A stretch of DNA of 64,000 nucleotides, taken from assembly GCF_029892105.1 (NCBI RefSeq), contig NZ_JARZAJ010000016.1, positions 62,001 through 126,000 of the forward strand. The letters are read 5' to 3'. The translations under genes and the position numbers were made by a program. This document shows, piece by piece, positions 33,251 to 41,085 of the stretch. Position 1 is the first letter of the stretch. Every line of letters begins with the position of its first letter. Source of the DNA: Kitasatospora sp. GP82. Lineage in GTDB: Bacteria; Actinomycetota; Actinomycetes; Streptomycetales; Streptomycetaceae. A model generated the notes under the pieces. That model was not told the DNA's origin. It worked only from the letters and a program-made list of their open reading frames with translations, and made no database searches.

Positions 33251-33285
33251 GGCCGCGCCACCCCCTCGCAGGGTGTGGCGCGGCC
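33251..33285 (-). terminator. Attenuator/terminator between lanthipeptide precursor and transporter genes
   Basis: GGCCGCGCCAC and GTGGCGCGGCC form a perfect 11-bp stem, extended inward by C-G pairs, 28 nt after the precursor stop codon. Such hairpins give high precursor mRNA with partial read-through to the export genes. Confidence 0.75.
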
Positions 33286-33313
33286 GTTGATCCGGCCTGT
33301 CGGCCTGCCTGCG

Positions 33314-33457
33314 TTAGCTGATGGTGAAGATCAGGCAGGTGAGGATCAGGCAGGTGTACTGGCAGCCGCCGCCGTGGCCGGTCAGTTCGACGGACTCGGT
33401 CTCGGGCAGCTCCTGCAGCGCAGCGAGGTCGGTCTCGAAGTCCAGCATGTTCTCCAT
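33314..33457 (-). CDS. Lanthipeptide precursor peptide (class IV type)
   Basis: 47 aa, with GGGGAGG 8 nt before the ATG. The leader MENMLDFETDLAALQELPET contains a helical L-x-x-LQ-x-LPET segment, like class IV precursors (venezuelin type, '..ALPETDPV..') and the LxLQ box of class III. The C-terminal part is G27-HGGG then CQYTCLILTCLIFTIS: Cys 32, 36, 41; dehydratable Thr 26, 35, 40, 45 and Ser 47. Two consecutive TCLIx pentads (35-39, 40-44) followed by another Thr form a very hydrophobic core unlike known class IV products I can recall. There is no GG/GA protease site. The single Pro in the leader (P18) would suit a prolyl oligopeptidase, encoded directly upstream. Confidence 0.85.
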   Translation of the reverse strand: MENMLDFETDLAALQELPETESVELTGHGGGCQYTCLILTCLIFTIS

Positions 33458-33614
33458 GATTGGGTCCTCCCCTTGGTGTTCACCGGCCGCGAGTGCGATC
33501 GGTGGTGGGTGTGTCCGCAGCGCGGGCGATGCCCGTCGGCTGCGGCAACTGCGGCAGAAACGTTCCGCCACAGGTCTCTCTCCCGGGCCCGGCTGTGGCC
33601 GGACCGGGAAGTCT

Positions 33615-35783
33615 CTAGGTCGGCCGTCCGGTGCGCAGGAAGGCGGCCAGCAGTTCGTGCAGGACGGCTCCGCCCTCCTCGGCCAGTACCTCGTGTCCCG
33701 CCCCGGCCGCCTCCACGTACCGGAAGTCGGCGCCCTCGATGCGGCCGATCCGCAGCAACTCGTGTCGCAGCGAACGGGATTGGCTCACCGGTACCACCTC
33801 GTCGCGGTCGCCGTGCACGATCAGCAGCGGTGCGGTGAGCCGATGGCCGAGCTGGAGTACGTCGCGCGGGCCACGGGCGTCCTCGATCCGATCGCTCCCG
33901 CCGAGCCGGGTGGTCAGCGCCCTGACCGGAGCCGCCGCCTCGGCGAGCAGCCGGGTGCCGGACAGGAACGGTGCGACCACGGCGCAGCGGGAGATCTGCT
34001 CGGCCGGAGCGTGGGCGGCGACGAGCAGGGCGAGAAAGGCGCCGTAGCTCACACCGAAGAGGGCCGGTGCTTCAAGTCCCAGTGCGGCACGCTGACCTGA
34101 CAGTCCGTCGAGCAGATACAGGATGTCGTCGAGATCGGGACCGCCCCAGGCGCCACGGATGGCCATCGCGTGCTCCAGGCCGTAGCCGGTGCTGCCGCGC
34201 TGGTTGGGTGCGACCACCGCCAGGCCCGCTGCGGCCATCCGTTGCAGGGCCGGGTCGAACTCGAGCCGCCAGGCGTCCGCCGGGCCGCCGTGCAGCGCCA
34301 CGACCAGGTGCGGCGAGCTCAACCAGGCGTCACCGCCGTAGACCACGGCCTCGATCGGACCGGCAGGACCGGCGAGTTCCAGGCTCTGCGCCGGGTGCCA
34401 GCGGCCGCCGTCGCCGGGGGCGGCGCTCGCGTCCAGCCGCCAGCCGGGCGGCGAGCAGTGCGGGAGCCTGGCCGGGGTGGACCGTGCGGGCGCGGACTCG
34501 CCTACGGGCTCGCGGGTGCCCTCCTGTGTCGTGGTTCGTGCGGCGGCGCTGCCCGCTGGGCCGGCCGTGAACGGGCCGGCCGTGAACGGAGTGGCCGTGC
34601 TCGCGGCGCCGAGCGGTGCCAGCTGGAGCGGCAGCGGTACGGGGGTGAGGGCGGGCGCGCCGGACGGATCGAGGCCGAGCAGGGTGTCCACGTCCAGGGT
34701 GGCCAGGGCGGCCGGGTGGTGCGGCGCGGAGTACGGCATCCGCAGACCGGCCGTGGACCAGTGGCCGACCGCACCGAGCCGTCCGGGCGGCACGGGCAGC
34801 GGGTCGAGCCGCCCGCCGCTCGGCTGCCAGAGGGCCAGGGCGGAGGCCGCGCCGCGGTCGATCTGGAGGGCGACCCTGGGCCCGTCGGCCTCGGGGTGCA
34901 GGCCGTCGGCCCGTGGAGCCGGCTCGGCCTGGGCGGTTGCGGAGGTCTGAGTGCCCGCAGAGGCCGGGGTGCTCAGGGAGACCGGGGCGAGGGCGATGGG
35001 CCGCAGGAACATCCCCGGCACGTGGAGGCACTCCGGGAAGCGCAGTGGCTCGCTGCCCCCGAGGGTGCCCCAGCCGAGCCGGTCGGCGCCGGGTGCGTCG
35101 CTGCGGACCATCGCGAAGTGGGTGTCGGGGTCGAACAGCACCAGCCGGTCGTTGCTGCCCTCGGCGATCTCCAGCAGCGGGGTGACCCGGCCCGAGGTGA
35201 GGTCGAGCACCACGGACTTGACCACGCCGGAGCTGACCCGGTCCAGGGCGAGCAGCTGCCCGGTGCGGTCCAGCCAGACGCCGCCACCGTGCAGCCCGGT
35301 GATCTCGGCGACCCGGCGCGGTTCGGATCCGTCGGCGGCCACCAGCCAGACCGTGGTCATCGGCCGGGTGTCGGTGCCCAGCGCGACCGCCACCGGCTCC
35401 TCGGCCGTCCGGGGGCCGCCGGGGAGCGGCAGCAGGCGCAGGCCCGGCATCCGCAGGACCGCCAACAGGCTCTCGGTGGCGTGAAGTTCACCGTCGGCCG
35501 GTGCGGAGACGGTGATCAGGCTGTGCCGGTCGCCGTCGTGGCGGCAGACCAGGACCCGGCCGTCCGGCAGGGAGACCAACTGCGAACGCAGGTTCTCCGA
35601 ACGGTTTCCCGGCAGCGAGAGCGCGGTCGGCTCGGCCGGACCGTCCACCGGCAGCCGCCAGGTCTCCGGGTACCAGCCGCCGTCGGCGGCAGCGGCCAGG
35701 CAGGCCGCGTGCGATCCGTCCGACGCGAAGGTGAAGCTCAGCCGGCGCAGCGCCTGGGCGGTGGTGCGGGTGGCGGTACTCAT
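33615..35783 (-). CDS. S9 family prolyl-oligopeptidase-like protease (candidate leader peptidase)
   Basis: 722 aa. The N-terminal ~450 residues look like a beta-propeller with repeated strand patterns (RVLVCRHDGDRHSLITVSAP, TVWLVAADGSEPRRVAEITG, VVLDLTSGRVTPLLEI). The C-terminal alpha/beta hydrolase has the nucleophile elbow LFGVSYGAFLALL (Ser), the acid in LLIVHGDRDEVVPV (Asp) and the His in AAGAGHEVLAEEG; the oxyanion region is VVALHGGPADAWR. AGGAGG 8 nt before the ATG decides the start; the 5' extension to 36323 overlaps the synthetase gene. Prolyl oligopeptidases (FlaP type) remove leaders in some class III lanthipeptide pathways, so it is the likely leader peptidase. Confidence 0.85.
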   Translation of the reverse strand: MSTATRTTAQALRRLSFTFASDGSHAACLAAAADGGWYPETWRLPVDGPAEPTALSLPGNRSENLRSQLVSLPDGRVLVCRHDGDRHSLITVSAPADGELHATESLLAVLRMPGLRLLPLPGGPRTAEEPVAVALGTDTRPMTTVWLVAADGSEPRRVAEITGLHGGGVWLDRTGQLLALDRVSSGVVKSVVLDLTSGRVTPLLEIAEGSNDRLVLFDPDTHFAMVRSDAPGADRLGWGTLGGSEPLRFPECLHVPGMFLRPIALAPVSLSTPASAGTQTSATAQAEPAPRADGLHPEADGPRVALQIDRGAASALALWQPSGGRLDPLPVPPGRLGAVGHWSTAGLRMPYSAPHHPAALATLDVDTLLGLDPSGAPALTPVPLPLQLAPLGAASTATPFTAGPFTAGPAGSAAARTTTQEGTREPVGESAPARSTPARLPHCSPPGWRLDASAAPGDGGRWHPAQSLELAGPAGPIEAVVYGGDAWLSSPHLVVALHGGPADAWRLEFDPALQRMAAAGLAVVAPNQRGSTGYGLEHAMAIRGAWGGPDLDDILYLLDGLSGQRAALGLEAPALFGVSYGAFLALLVAAHAPAEQISRCAVVAPFLSGTRLLAEAAAPVRALTTRLGGSDRIEDARGPRDVLQLGHRLTAPLLIVHGDRDEVVPVSQSRSLRHELLRIGRIEGADFRYVEAAGAGHEVLAEEGGAVLHELLAAFLRTGRPT

Positions 35784-35839
35784 CGTGGGCTCACCTCCTG
35801 TGAGTCGGGGTCGATCGACTGGTCCGGGCGGACGGGAGT

Positions 35840-38752
35840 TCATCCCGGGACCGCCGCCGGGCTGCCGGCCCGCACGGTGAGCGGCTGTGGATCGAGCCAG
35901 ATCCGTGGGCCGCCGTGGCGCAGCCGGAGCAGGAAGGCCAGAGCGCCCGAAGTGCCCGTTCCGTACGCGGGGGTCGAGCCGGTGCCGGTCTCGTCCGGGA
36001 GTACGAGCAGCCCTTCCCTGAGCGCGGTGCGGGAGGCGATCAGACTCGCCAACTCCCAGGCACCGGAACGGAATCGCTCCTCGCCGGTGGCCTCGGCCAG
36101 GTCGAGCAGGTACTCGCCGTCTCCGGCCAGACCGTGGCAGGCGCACGCCCCGCTGTGCCACCGGCCGTCGAGGACGGCCTGCCCGGCGGCGACCGCCAGC
36201 TCGTACGCGGTGCGCTCGCCCGTGGCCCGCCAGAACCGGACCAGGAAGCTGCCGACACCGGACGAACCGCTGCACCAGTGCGCCAGCCTGACGCTCGCCG
36301 CGTCGCCCGCACTCTGCGGCCACCAGGCGCCGCGCCCGTCAGGACCGTCGCGCCGTACGGTCGCGGCCAGCGTCCCGGCGGCCTCACGGGCCCCGGCGAG
36401 CAGTCGGTCGTCCCCGGTGGCCTCGGCGGCGGCGAGCAGGAAGGCGCCCACCCCGGCGACCCCGTGGGCGTACCCGAGGTGCGTGACACCGGCGAGACTC
36501 GAGTCGAAGTCCTCCGGTACCGGCCAGACCGTGCCGTACGGCTCGCGCTGCGCGGCCTGAAGCAGGCCGTGAGCGCACTCGGCCGCCCGGTCGAGGTAGT
36601 CGGCACACCCGGTGGAGCGGTACACCCTGAGCTGCAGAAACCCGGCCCCGGCGGCACCGTGGCAGATGTCCGGGTTGGGCCAGGCCAGTTGGACGCGGCG
36701 CGCCATCGCGCCAGCCCGGTCGGCGAGTGCAGAGTCTCCCAGCGCCTCGGCGGCGTCCAGCAGCGCCCAGGCCGCACCCGAGCGGCCGAAGTGCAGGCCG
36801 GGCAGCACGACCGGCTCGGCGGCGCAGCGCCGTTCGACCCACCCGGCGGCCGGCTCCGCGGTGCGCAGGGCCCGTTCACGTTCGGCTGCGGGCAGCGGGG
36901 CGAGCGTCGCGCGGGCCAGTACCGCGAGGACTCCGGCGGCGCCGTGCTGGACGTTGCACGGGTCCGTCAGCAGGCCGGCCGGGACGGTCGGCCAGAGCCG
37001 GTCGGGCCGCTCGGGGGTCGCGCTCTCGGTGAGCTGCCGCAGGCCGTCGGCGAGCAGGCGGTCCACCACGTCGGCGGTGGCCGGCCCGTCGGAAGCCTCG
37101 ACGGTTCCCGGTGCCGCGGGGGAGTGTGTGGCCGCGGTCGCGTCCAGGGCCGGCCGGGGGCGCCCCAGCGCAGCCCGGACCTGCGCCAGGCCCCGACGCT
37201 GCTCGGGTTCCTCGGCGCGCAGGGCGAGGGCGAGCGGCGCAAGGCGTCGCGCGGTGTCGCCCGTCCGGGCGGCCAGGGCCAGCCAGCGGCCCAGGCGGTC
37301 GGCGACCGGGCGGGCCGAGGGCAGGTCCTCGGGCAGCAGTGGGTCGTGACCGGTCGAGAGCAGGAAGAACAGACCGCCGAGGGCGTACAGGTCGGTGGCG
37401 TAGTCGGCGGGGGAGCTGGTCACTCCCGGGCCCTGTTCGGGTGCCCGGTATCCGGGCGTCCCGGCCGAACCCGCCGTACTGCCCGCCTCCGCCGCGAGTT
37501 CGAGGTCGACGAGGCGCAGGGAACCGTCCGGCCGCACCATCACGTTGCCGGGTGCCAGGTCACGCACGACCAGCCCCTCGGCGTGTACCCGCCCGACCAG
37601 GTCGGTGAGTGCGAGGGAAAGCGGGCCGGCCTCGGGCCAGGCGACGTCCGGCGTACCGTCGCGGCGCAGCCGTTCGGCCACCCAGCCGCCCAGGGTCTGG
37701 CCGGCGATCCGTTCCTGCACCAGGAAGAGGGAGTCGCCCTGTTCGACCAGCTCGATCGGGTGCGGGGTCAGCGCGCGGCCGTCGAGCCGCTCCAGCAGTC
37801 GTGCCTCGTGGCGCAGGGCCACCGTGGCGTCCCGGCCCGACCGGTCCACCTCGATATGGGCCCGGGCCTGTTTGACCACCACGTCGGTGCCGCTGTGGGT
37901 GTCCCGGCCGAGGAAGACGCCGCCCTTGGTGCCGTGCCGGACGGCCGCCGTCAGCGCGTATCGGCCGCCGAGCAGCACCCCGGCGCCGCGCGCGCCGCCG
38001 CTTCGGCCCCGGGGGCCGGATGACTCGCCGCTTCGGGCCTGCCCCGTGCCCGGAGTGCCGGGACCGGTCGACCCCCTCCCCTCGACGGGGTCGACCGCCC
38101 AGGGCGGACAGCGGTAGCTCGCGGTCCGTACGTCCTCCACCCGGCTGCCGTCGGGGCCGTGCAGCATCGAGCGGTACGCGCCGTCGTTGCCGAGCTCGGC
38201 GCGGGCGGCGAAGGCCCCGTAGCGGTAGTGCACCCGGCTGCCGGGGACATACGGCCGGTCGGAGAGGACGGTCGGACCTGGCAGTCCCTCGGTGGCGCGG
38301 TGCAGCTCCTCGGCGATCCGCCGGAACTGCCGTTCGTCGGCCGGGTAGACGGTGATGAATTTCCCGGCGGAACCGCGCTCGCTGTTCCGGGAGTTGATTT
38401 CGTGGAGTCTTTCCCGGTCGGCCGCGAATTTGAATACACAGGGGTCTTCGGCGATGGCGGAGGCAACGGCGGCAAGGACCTCCGCCGCTGCTTCGGAGGC
38501 CGCGCTGACGTGAAGTTTCCACCCCTGCGCGGGTATCGCCGACGCCTCGGACGCGGTCGGTGCGCCGGACGCGGCCGGCCGGGCCGTGCACCAGAAGCCC
38601 TCGACGGTGAAACCCCAGTCACCCTCGGCTCCCCGGCTTCCACCGCCGGCCACGGCCGCCCGCGCCACCTCCAGCAACGTGCCGGCCGCACCCGGCGCGT
38701 CGTCCACCGACCCCGGCCCCCCAGCCGTACGCAGCGGTGTGCCCGCCCCCAT
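35840..38752 (-). CDS. Class IV lanthipeptide synthetase (LanL type)
   Basis: 970 aa with three domains. Lyase (~60-215): NSRNSERGSAGKFITVYPAD and VLSDRPYVPGSRVHYRYGAF, the phospho-Ser/Thr elimination domain. Kinase (~255-530): FLGRDTHSGTDVVVKQARAH with the ATP Lys, VVRDLAPGNVMVR as catalytic loop, LVDLELA in place of DFG. Cyclase (~590-960): LanC-like repeats CNVQHGAAGVLAVL, DICHGAAGAGF, GYAHGVAGVG, then HWCSGSSGVGSF (~827) and CACHGLAGDGEYLL (~871). The Cys and Cys-His in the last two are the LanC zinc ligands; class III enzymes lack them, so this is class IV. ATG 38752 has AAGGGG upstream. It phosphorylates and eliminates Ser/Thr in the precursor, then closes thioether rings. Confidence 0.9.
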   Translation of the reverse strand: MGAGTPLRTAGGPGSVDDAPGAAGTLLEVARAAVAGGGSRGAEGDWGFTVEGFWCTARPAASGAPTASEASAIPAQGWKLHVSAASEAAAEVLAAVASAIAEDPCVFKFAADRERLHEINSRNSERGSAGKFITVYPADERQFRRIAEELHRATEGLPGPTVLSDRPYVPGSRVHYRYGAFAARAELGNDGAYRSMLHGPDGSRVEDVRTASYRCPPWAVDPVEGRGSTGPGTPGTGQARSGESSGPRGRSGGARGAGVLLGGRYALTAAVRHGTKGGVFLGRDTHSGTDVVVKQARAHIEVDRSGRDATVALRHEARLLERLDGRALTPHPIELVEQGDSLFLVQERIAGQTLGGWVAERLRRDGTPDVAWPEAGPLSLALTDLVGRVHAEGLVVRDLAPGNVMVRPDGSLRLVDLELAAEAGSTAGSAGTPGYRAPEQGPGVTSSPADYATDLYALGGLFFLLSTGHDPLLPEDLPSARPVADRLGRWLALAARTGDTARRLAPLALALRAEEPEQRRGLAQVRAALGRPRPALDATAATHSPAAPGTVEASDGPATADVVDRLLADGLRQLTESATPERPDRLWPTVPAGLLTDPCNVQHGAAGVLAVLARATLAPLPAAERERALRTAEPAAGWVERRCAAEPVVLPGLHFGRSGAAWALLDAAEALGDSALADRAGAMARRVQLAWPNPDICHGAAGAGFLQLRVYRSTGCADYLDRAAECAHGLLQAAQREPYGTVWPVPEDFDSSLAGVTHLGYAHGVAGVGAFLLAAAEATGDDRLLAGAREAAGTLAATVRRDGPDGRGAWWPQSAGDAASVRLAHWCSGSSGVGSFLVRFWRATGERTAYELAVAAGQAVLDGRWHSGACACHGLAGDGEYLLDLAEATGEERFRSGAWELASLIASRTALREGLLVLPDETGTGSTPAYGTGTSGALAFLLRLRHGGPRIWLDPQPLTVRAGSPAAVPG

Positions 38753-39247
38753 CTGCTTCACACCCCTTCTCTGCGCCACCGCCGGTGCCCGCCGCAACGG
38801 GGACCGGCGATCCGGTCGGTTCTTGGAAGTACGGGACTGTGCCCCGGCCGCGTCCGCCGCCGGGCAACGGCCCGGAATCTCGGCGGAGCGCCCTTTTCGA
38901 CCCCCCAGGTCGAGGCAACTCCCGTTCGCACCACTGAAGTTACTTTCGAGACGGGTGTGCCTCCAACGCCGGCGTGGTCACTTCACTCGTAAGGGTGATC
39001 TCGATTCGTTTTCGAATGCGCGCGACCCGTGGGGTGTGACCGGAGCGGAAGCGGCGATCGTGCCTCCGTGCGCCGTTACGGGCTCGTTCTCGCGCTCGGG
39101 TGTGCCGGTTGACGCGCAGCTGTACGGGCCGACGGCGGGAAGCGGACGGCGAGGTGCGGGACGTCGACGGGCAGCTTCGCCCACGTCGAAGGCCCGCCCG
39201 TACCCGCCGGGGGCCGGTGGGCTCTCCGCGCGCGGTAGTCTCGACAG
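38753..39247. other. Intergenic region between synthetase and Nif3 genes
   Basis: 495 bp between divergent genes. I find no supportable gene. Locally AT-richer stretches occur around 38935-39010. The plus-strand gene may be leaderless, since TAGTCT (39236-39241) lies 6 nt before its GTG start. Confidence 0.5.
38937..38966 (-). promoter_or_regulatory. Possible promoter of the lanthipeptide operon
   Basis: On the minus strand TTGGAG (38966-38961) and TAACTT (38942-38937) are separated by 18 bp, about 185 nt upstream of the synthetase start. A moderate match to a sigma-70-type promoter; the long leader is unexplained. Confidence 0.35.
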
Positions 39248-40114
39248 GTGCCGAAACTGTCCGACGTCATCAGTGCCCTCGAAGAGCTGTACCCGCCGCG
39301 GTGGGCGGAATCCTGGGATGCGGTCGGGCTGGTCTGCGGCGACCCCGAGGCCGAGGTCAGCCGCGTCCTGTTCGCCGTGGACCCGGTCCAGGCGGTGGTC
39401 GACGAGGCCGTCGAGTGGGGCGCCGACCTGGTGGTGACCCACCACCCCCTCTATCTGCGCGGCACCACCAGCGTCGCCGCGACCGGCTTCAAGGGACGGG
39501 TGGTGCACACCCTGATCCGCGCCGGAATCGCCCTGCACGTCGCGCACACCAACGCCGACCACGCCGACCCGGGCGTCTCCGACGCCCTCGCGGAGGCGGT
39601 GGGGCTGCGGGTCCTCGGTCCGCTGATCCCGGACCCGACCGACCCGGCGGGTCGTCGCGGCACCGGCCGGATCGGCGTACTGGAACCGCCGCTCACCCTC
39701 TCCGCCTTCGCCGCCCAGGTGGCCGCCGGGCTGCCGCCCACGGCCGCCGGCGTCCGGGTGGCAGGGGACGCCGAGCAGCTGATCGGCCGGGTCGCGGTCT
39801 GCGGCGGCTCCGGGGACAGCTTCTTCGCCGAGGTCCGGGCCGCCGGTGTCGATGCGTATGTCACCGCGGATCTGCGCCACCACCCGGCCTCCGAGGCCAC
39901 CGAGGCCGCGCCCGTCGCCCTGGTGGACGCCGCGCACTGGGCCACCGAGTGGCCCTGGCTGGAGTTCGCCGAGCGCGGGCTGACCGCAGCGGCCGAGAAG
40001 CACGGCTGGCCGCTGGAGACCAAGGTCTCCCACGTGGTCACCGACCCGTGGACGGCCCACGCCCCGATGACCGCAGTGGTCTCGTCGGCCGACGACCGGG
40101 CTGCGAGACTGTGA
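39248..40114 (+). CDS. Nif3-like dinuclear metal centre protein
   Basis: 288 aa. Typical Nif3/YbgI motifs: LEELYPPRWAESWDAVGLVC, VVTHHPLYLRG with two metal His, VAHTNADHADPGVSDALAEA with Asp/His ligands, and near the end VTADLRHHPASEATEAAPVA and DAAHWATEWPWLEF. The fold makes a hexameric ring with two metals per subunit; a GTP cyclohydrolase-like role has been proposed but is not settled. The GTG start seems leaderless. It heads a conserved actinobacterial operon with a zinc-ribbon protein and RNase H/phosphatase. Confidence 0.9.
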   Translation: MPKLSDVISALEELYPPRWAESWDAVGLVCGDPEAEVSRVLFAVDPVQAVVDEAVEWGADLVVTHHPLYLRGTTSVAATGFKGRVVHTLIRAGIALHVAHTNADHADPGVSDALAEAVGLRVLGPLIPDPTDPAGRRGTGRIGVLEPPLTLSAFAAQVAAGLPPTAAGVRVAGDAEQLIGRVAVCGGSGDSFFAEVRAAGVDAYVTADLRHHPASEATEAAPVALVDAAHWATEWPWLEFAERGLTAAAEKHGWPLETKVSHVVTDPWTAHAPMTAVVSSADDRAARL

Positions 40115-40234
40115 CGTCCACGCCTTGGTGACGACCTCGCCTCCGTGACGGCCCCGTGTCCGTGACGACCTCGCGCAGAACCTCGCGCACCCCGAACCCG
40201 ACCTGAACCTGACCGATTCACAGGAGCTTTCCGC

Positions 40235-40978
40235 TTGAACGCCGCGCCCGCCGACCAGATCCGCCTGCTCGACCTGCAGGCCATCGACTCCCGCCTCGAC
40301 CAGCTGGCCCACCGGCGCCGCAGCCTGCCCGAGCACGCCGAGATCGAGAAGATCAACGCCGATCACACCGCCCTCAAGGACCTGGTCGTGGCCGCCCAGG
40401 CCCAGCTCGGCGACACCACCCGTGAGCTGACCAAGGCCGAGCAGGACGTCGAGCAGGTCCGCACCCGGGCCACCCGCAACCAGCAGCGCCTCGACTCCGG
40501 CGCCATCACCTCCCCGAAGGACCTGGAGAACCTCCAGCACGAGATCGGCTCGCTGGCCAAGCGTCAGTCCGACCTGGAGGACGTCGTCCTGGAGGTCATG
40601 GAGCGCCTGGAGTCCGCGCAGACCCGCGTCACCGAGCTCTCGGCCCGCCTGGAGCACTCCTCGGTCATCCTCAAGGAGGCCGAGGAGCGTCGGGACGCGG
40701 CCTTCGCCGAGATCGACAGCGAGGCCGAGAAGGTCAAGCGCGACCGCGAGACCGTCGCCGTCGTCATCCCGGCCGACCTGCTCAAGCTCTACACCCGCCT
40801 GCGCGAGCAGCAGGGCGGCGTCGGCGCGGCCCGGCTCTACCAGCGCCGCTGCGAGGGCTGCCGGGTGGAGTTCTCCACCGCGGACCTGGCCGCCATCAAG
40901 CGCGAGCCGAAGGATGCGGTCGTCCGCTGCGAGAACTGCTCGCGCATCCTGGTGCGGACGGCCGACTCGGGCGTCTGA
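40235..40978 (+). CDS. Coiled-coil protein with C4 zinc ribbon
   Basis: 247 aa. Residues ~5-180 form a long antiparallel coiled coil (IRLLDLQAIDSRLDQLAHRR ... EAEERRDAAFAEIDSEAEKV). The C-terminal zinc ribbon has CEGCRVEF and VRCENCSRILVR, two CxxC pairs ~20 residues apart. The family (DUF164-like) is always next to Nif3 in actinobacteria; a nucleic-acid role is suggested by the ribbon. The start is TTG, chosen because AGGAG lies 9 nt upstream. Confidence 0.9.
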   Translation: MNAAPADQIRLLDLQAIDSRLDQLAHRRRSLPEHAEIEKINADHTALKDLVVAAQAQLGDTTRELTKAEQDVEQVRTRATRNQQRLDSGAITSPKDLENLQHEIGSLAKRQSDLEDVVLEVMERLESAQTRVTELSARLEHSSVILKEAEERRDAAFAEIDSEAEKVKRDRETVAVVIPADLLKLYTRLREQQGGVGAARLYQRRCEGCRVEFSTADLAAIKREPKDAVVRCENCSRILVRTADSGV

Positions 40979-41020
40979 GTCTGTGGTACATCGGTGCCTG
41001 ATCGGTGTCCGTGGGACATC

Positions 41021-41085
41021 GGTCGGTAGTGGGCCGGTCGGCGGAGGGTCGGTCGGTAGCAGGTCTGTCGGTGGAGGGTCGGTAG
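41021..41085. repeat. Imperfect tandem repeats before the RNase H gene
   Basis: Two copies of a ~26-bp unit starting GGTCGGTAG (41021, 41051) and ending GTCGGCGGAG/GTCGGTGGAG, then a third start at 41077. The last copy supplies the GGAGGG ribosome-binding site of the next gene. Confidence 0.7.

Noticed and set aside
35840..38752. Class III lanthipeptide (LanKC) synthetase
   Set aside because: The cyclase domain keeps WCSG and CHG zinc-ligand motifs, which class III enzymes lack.
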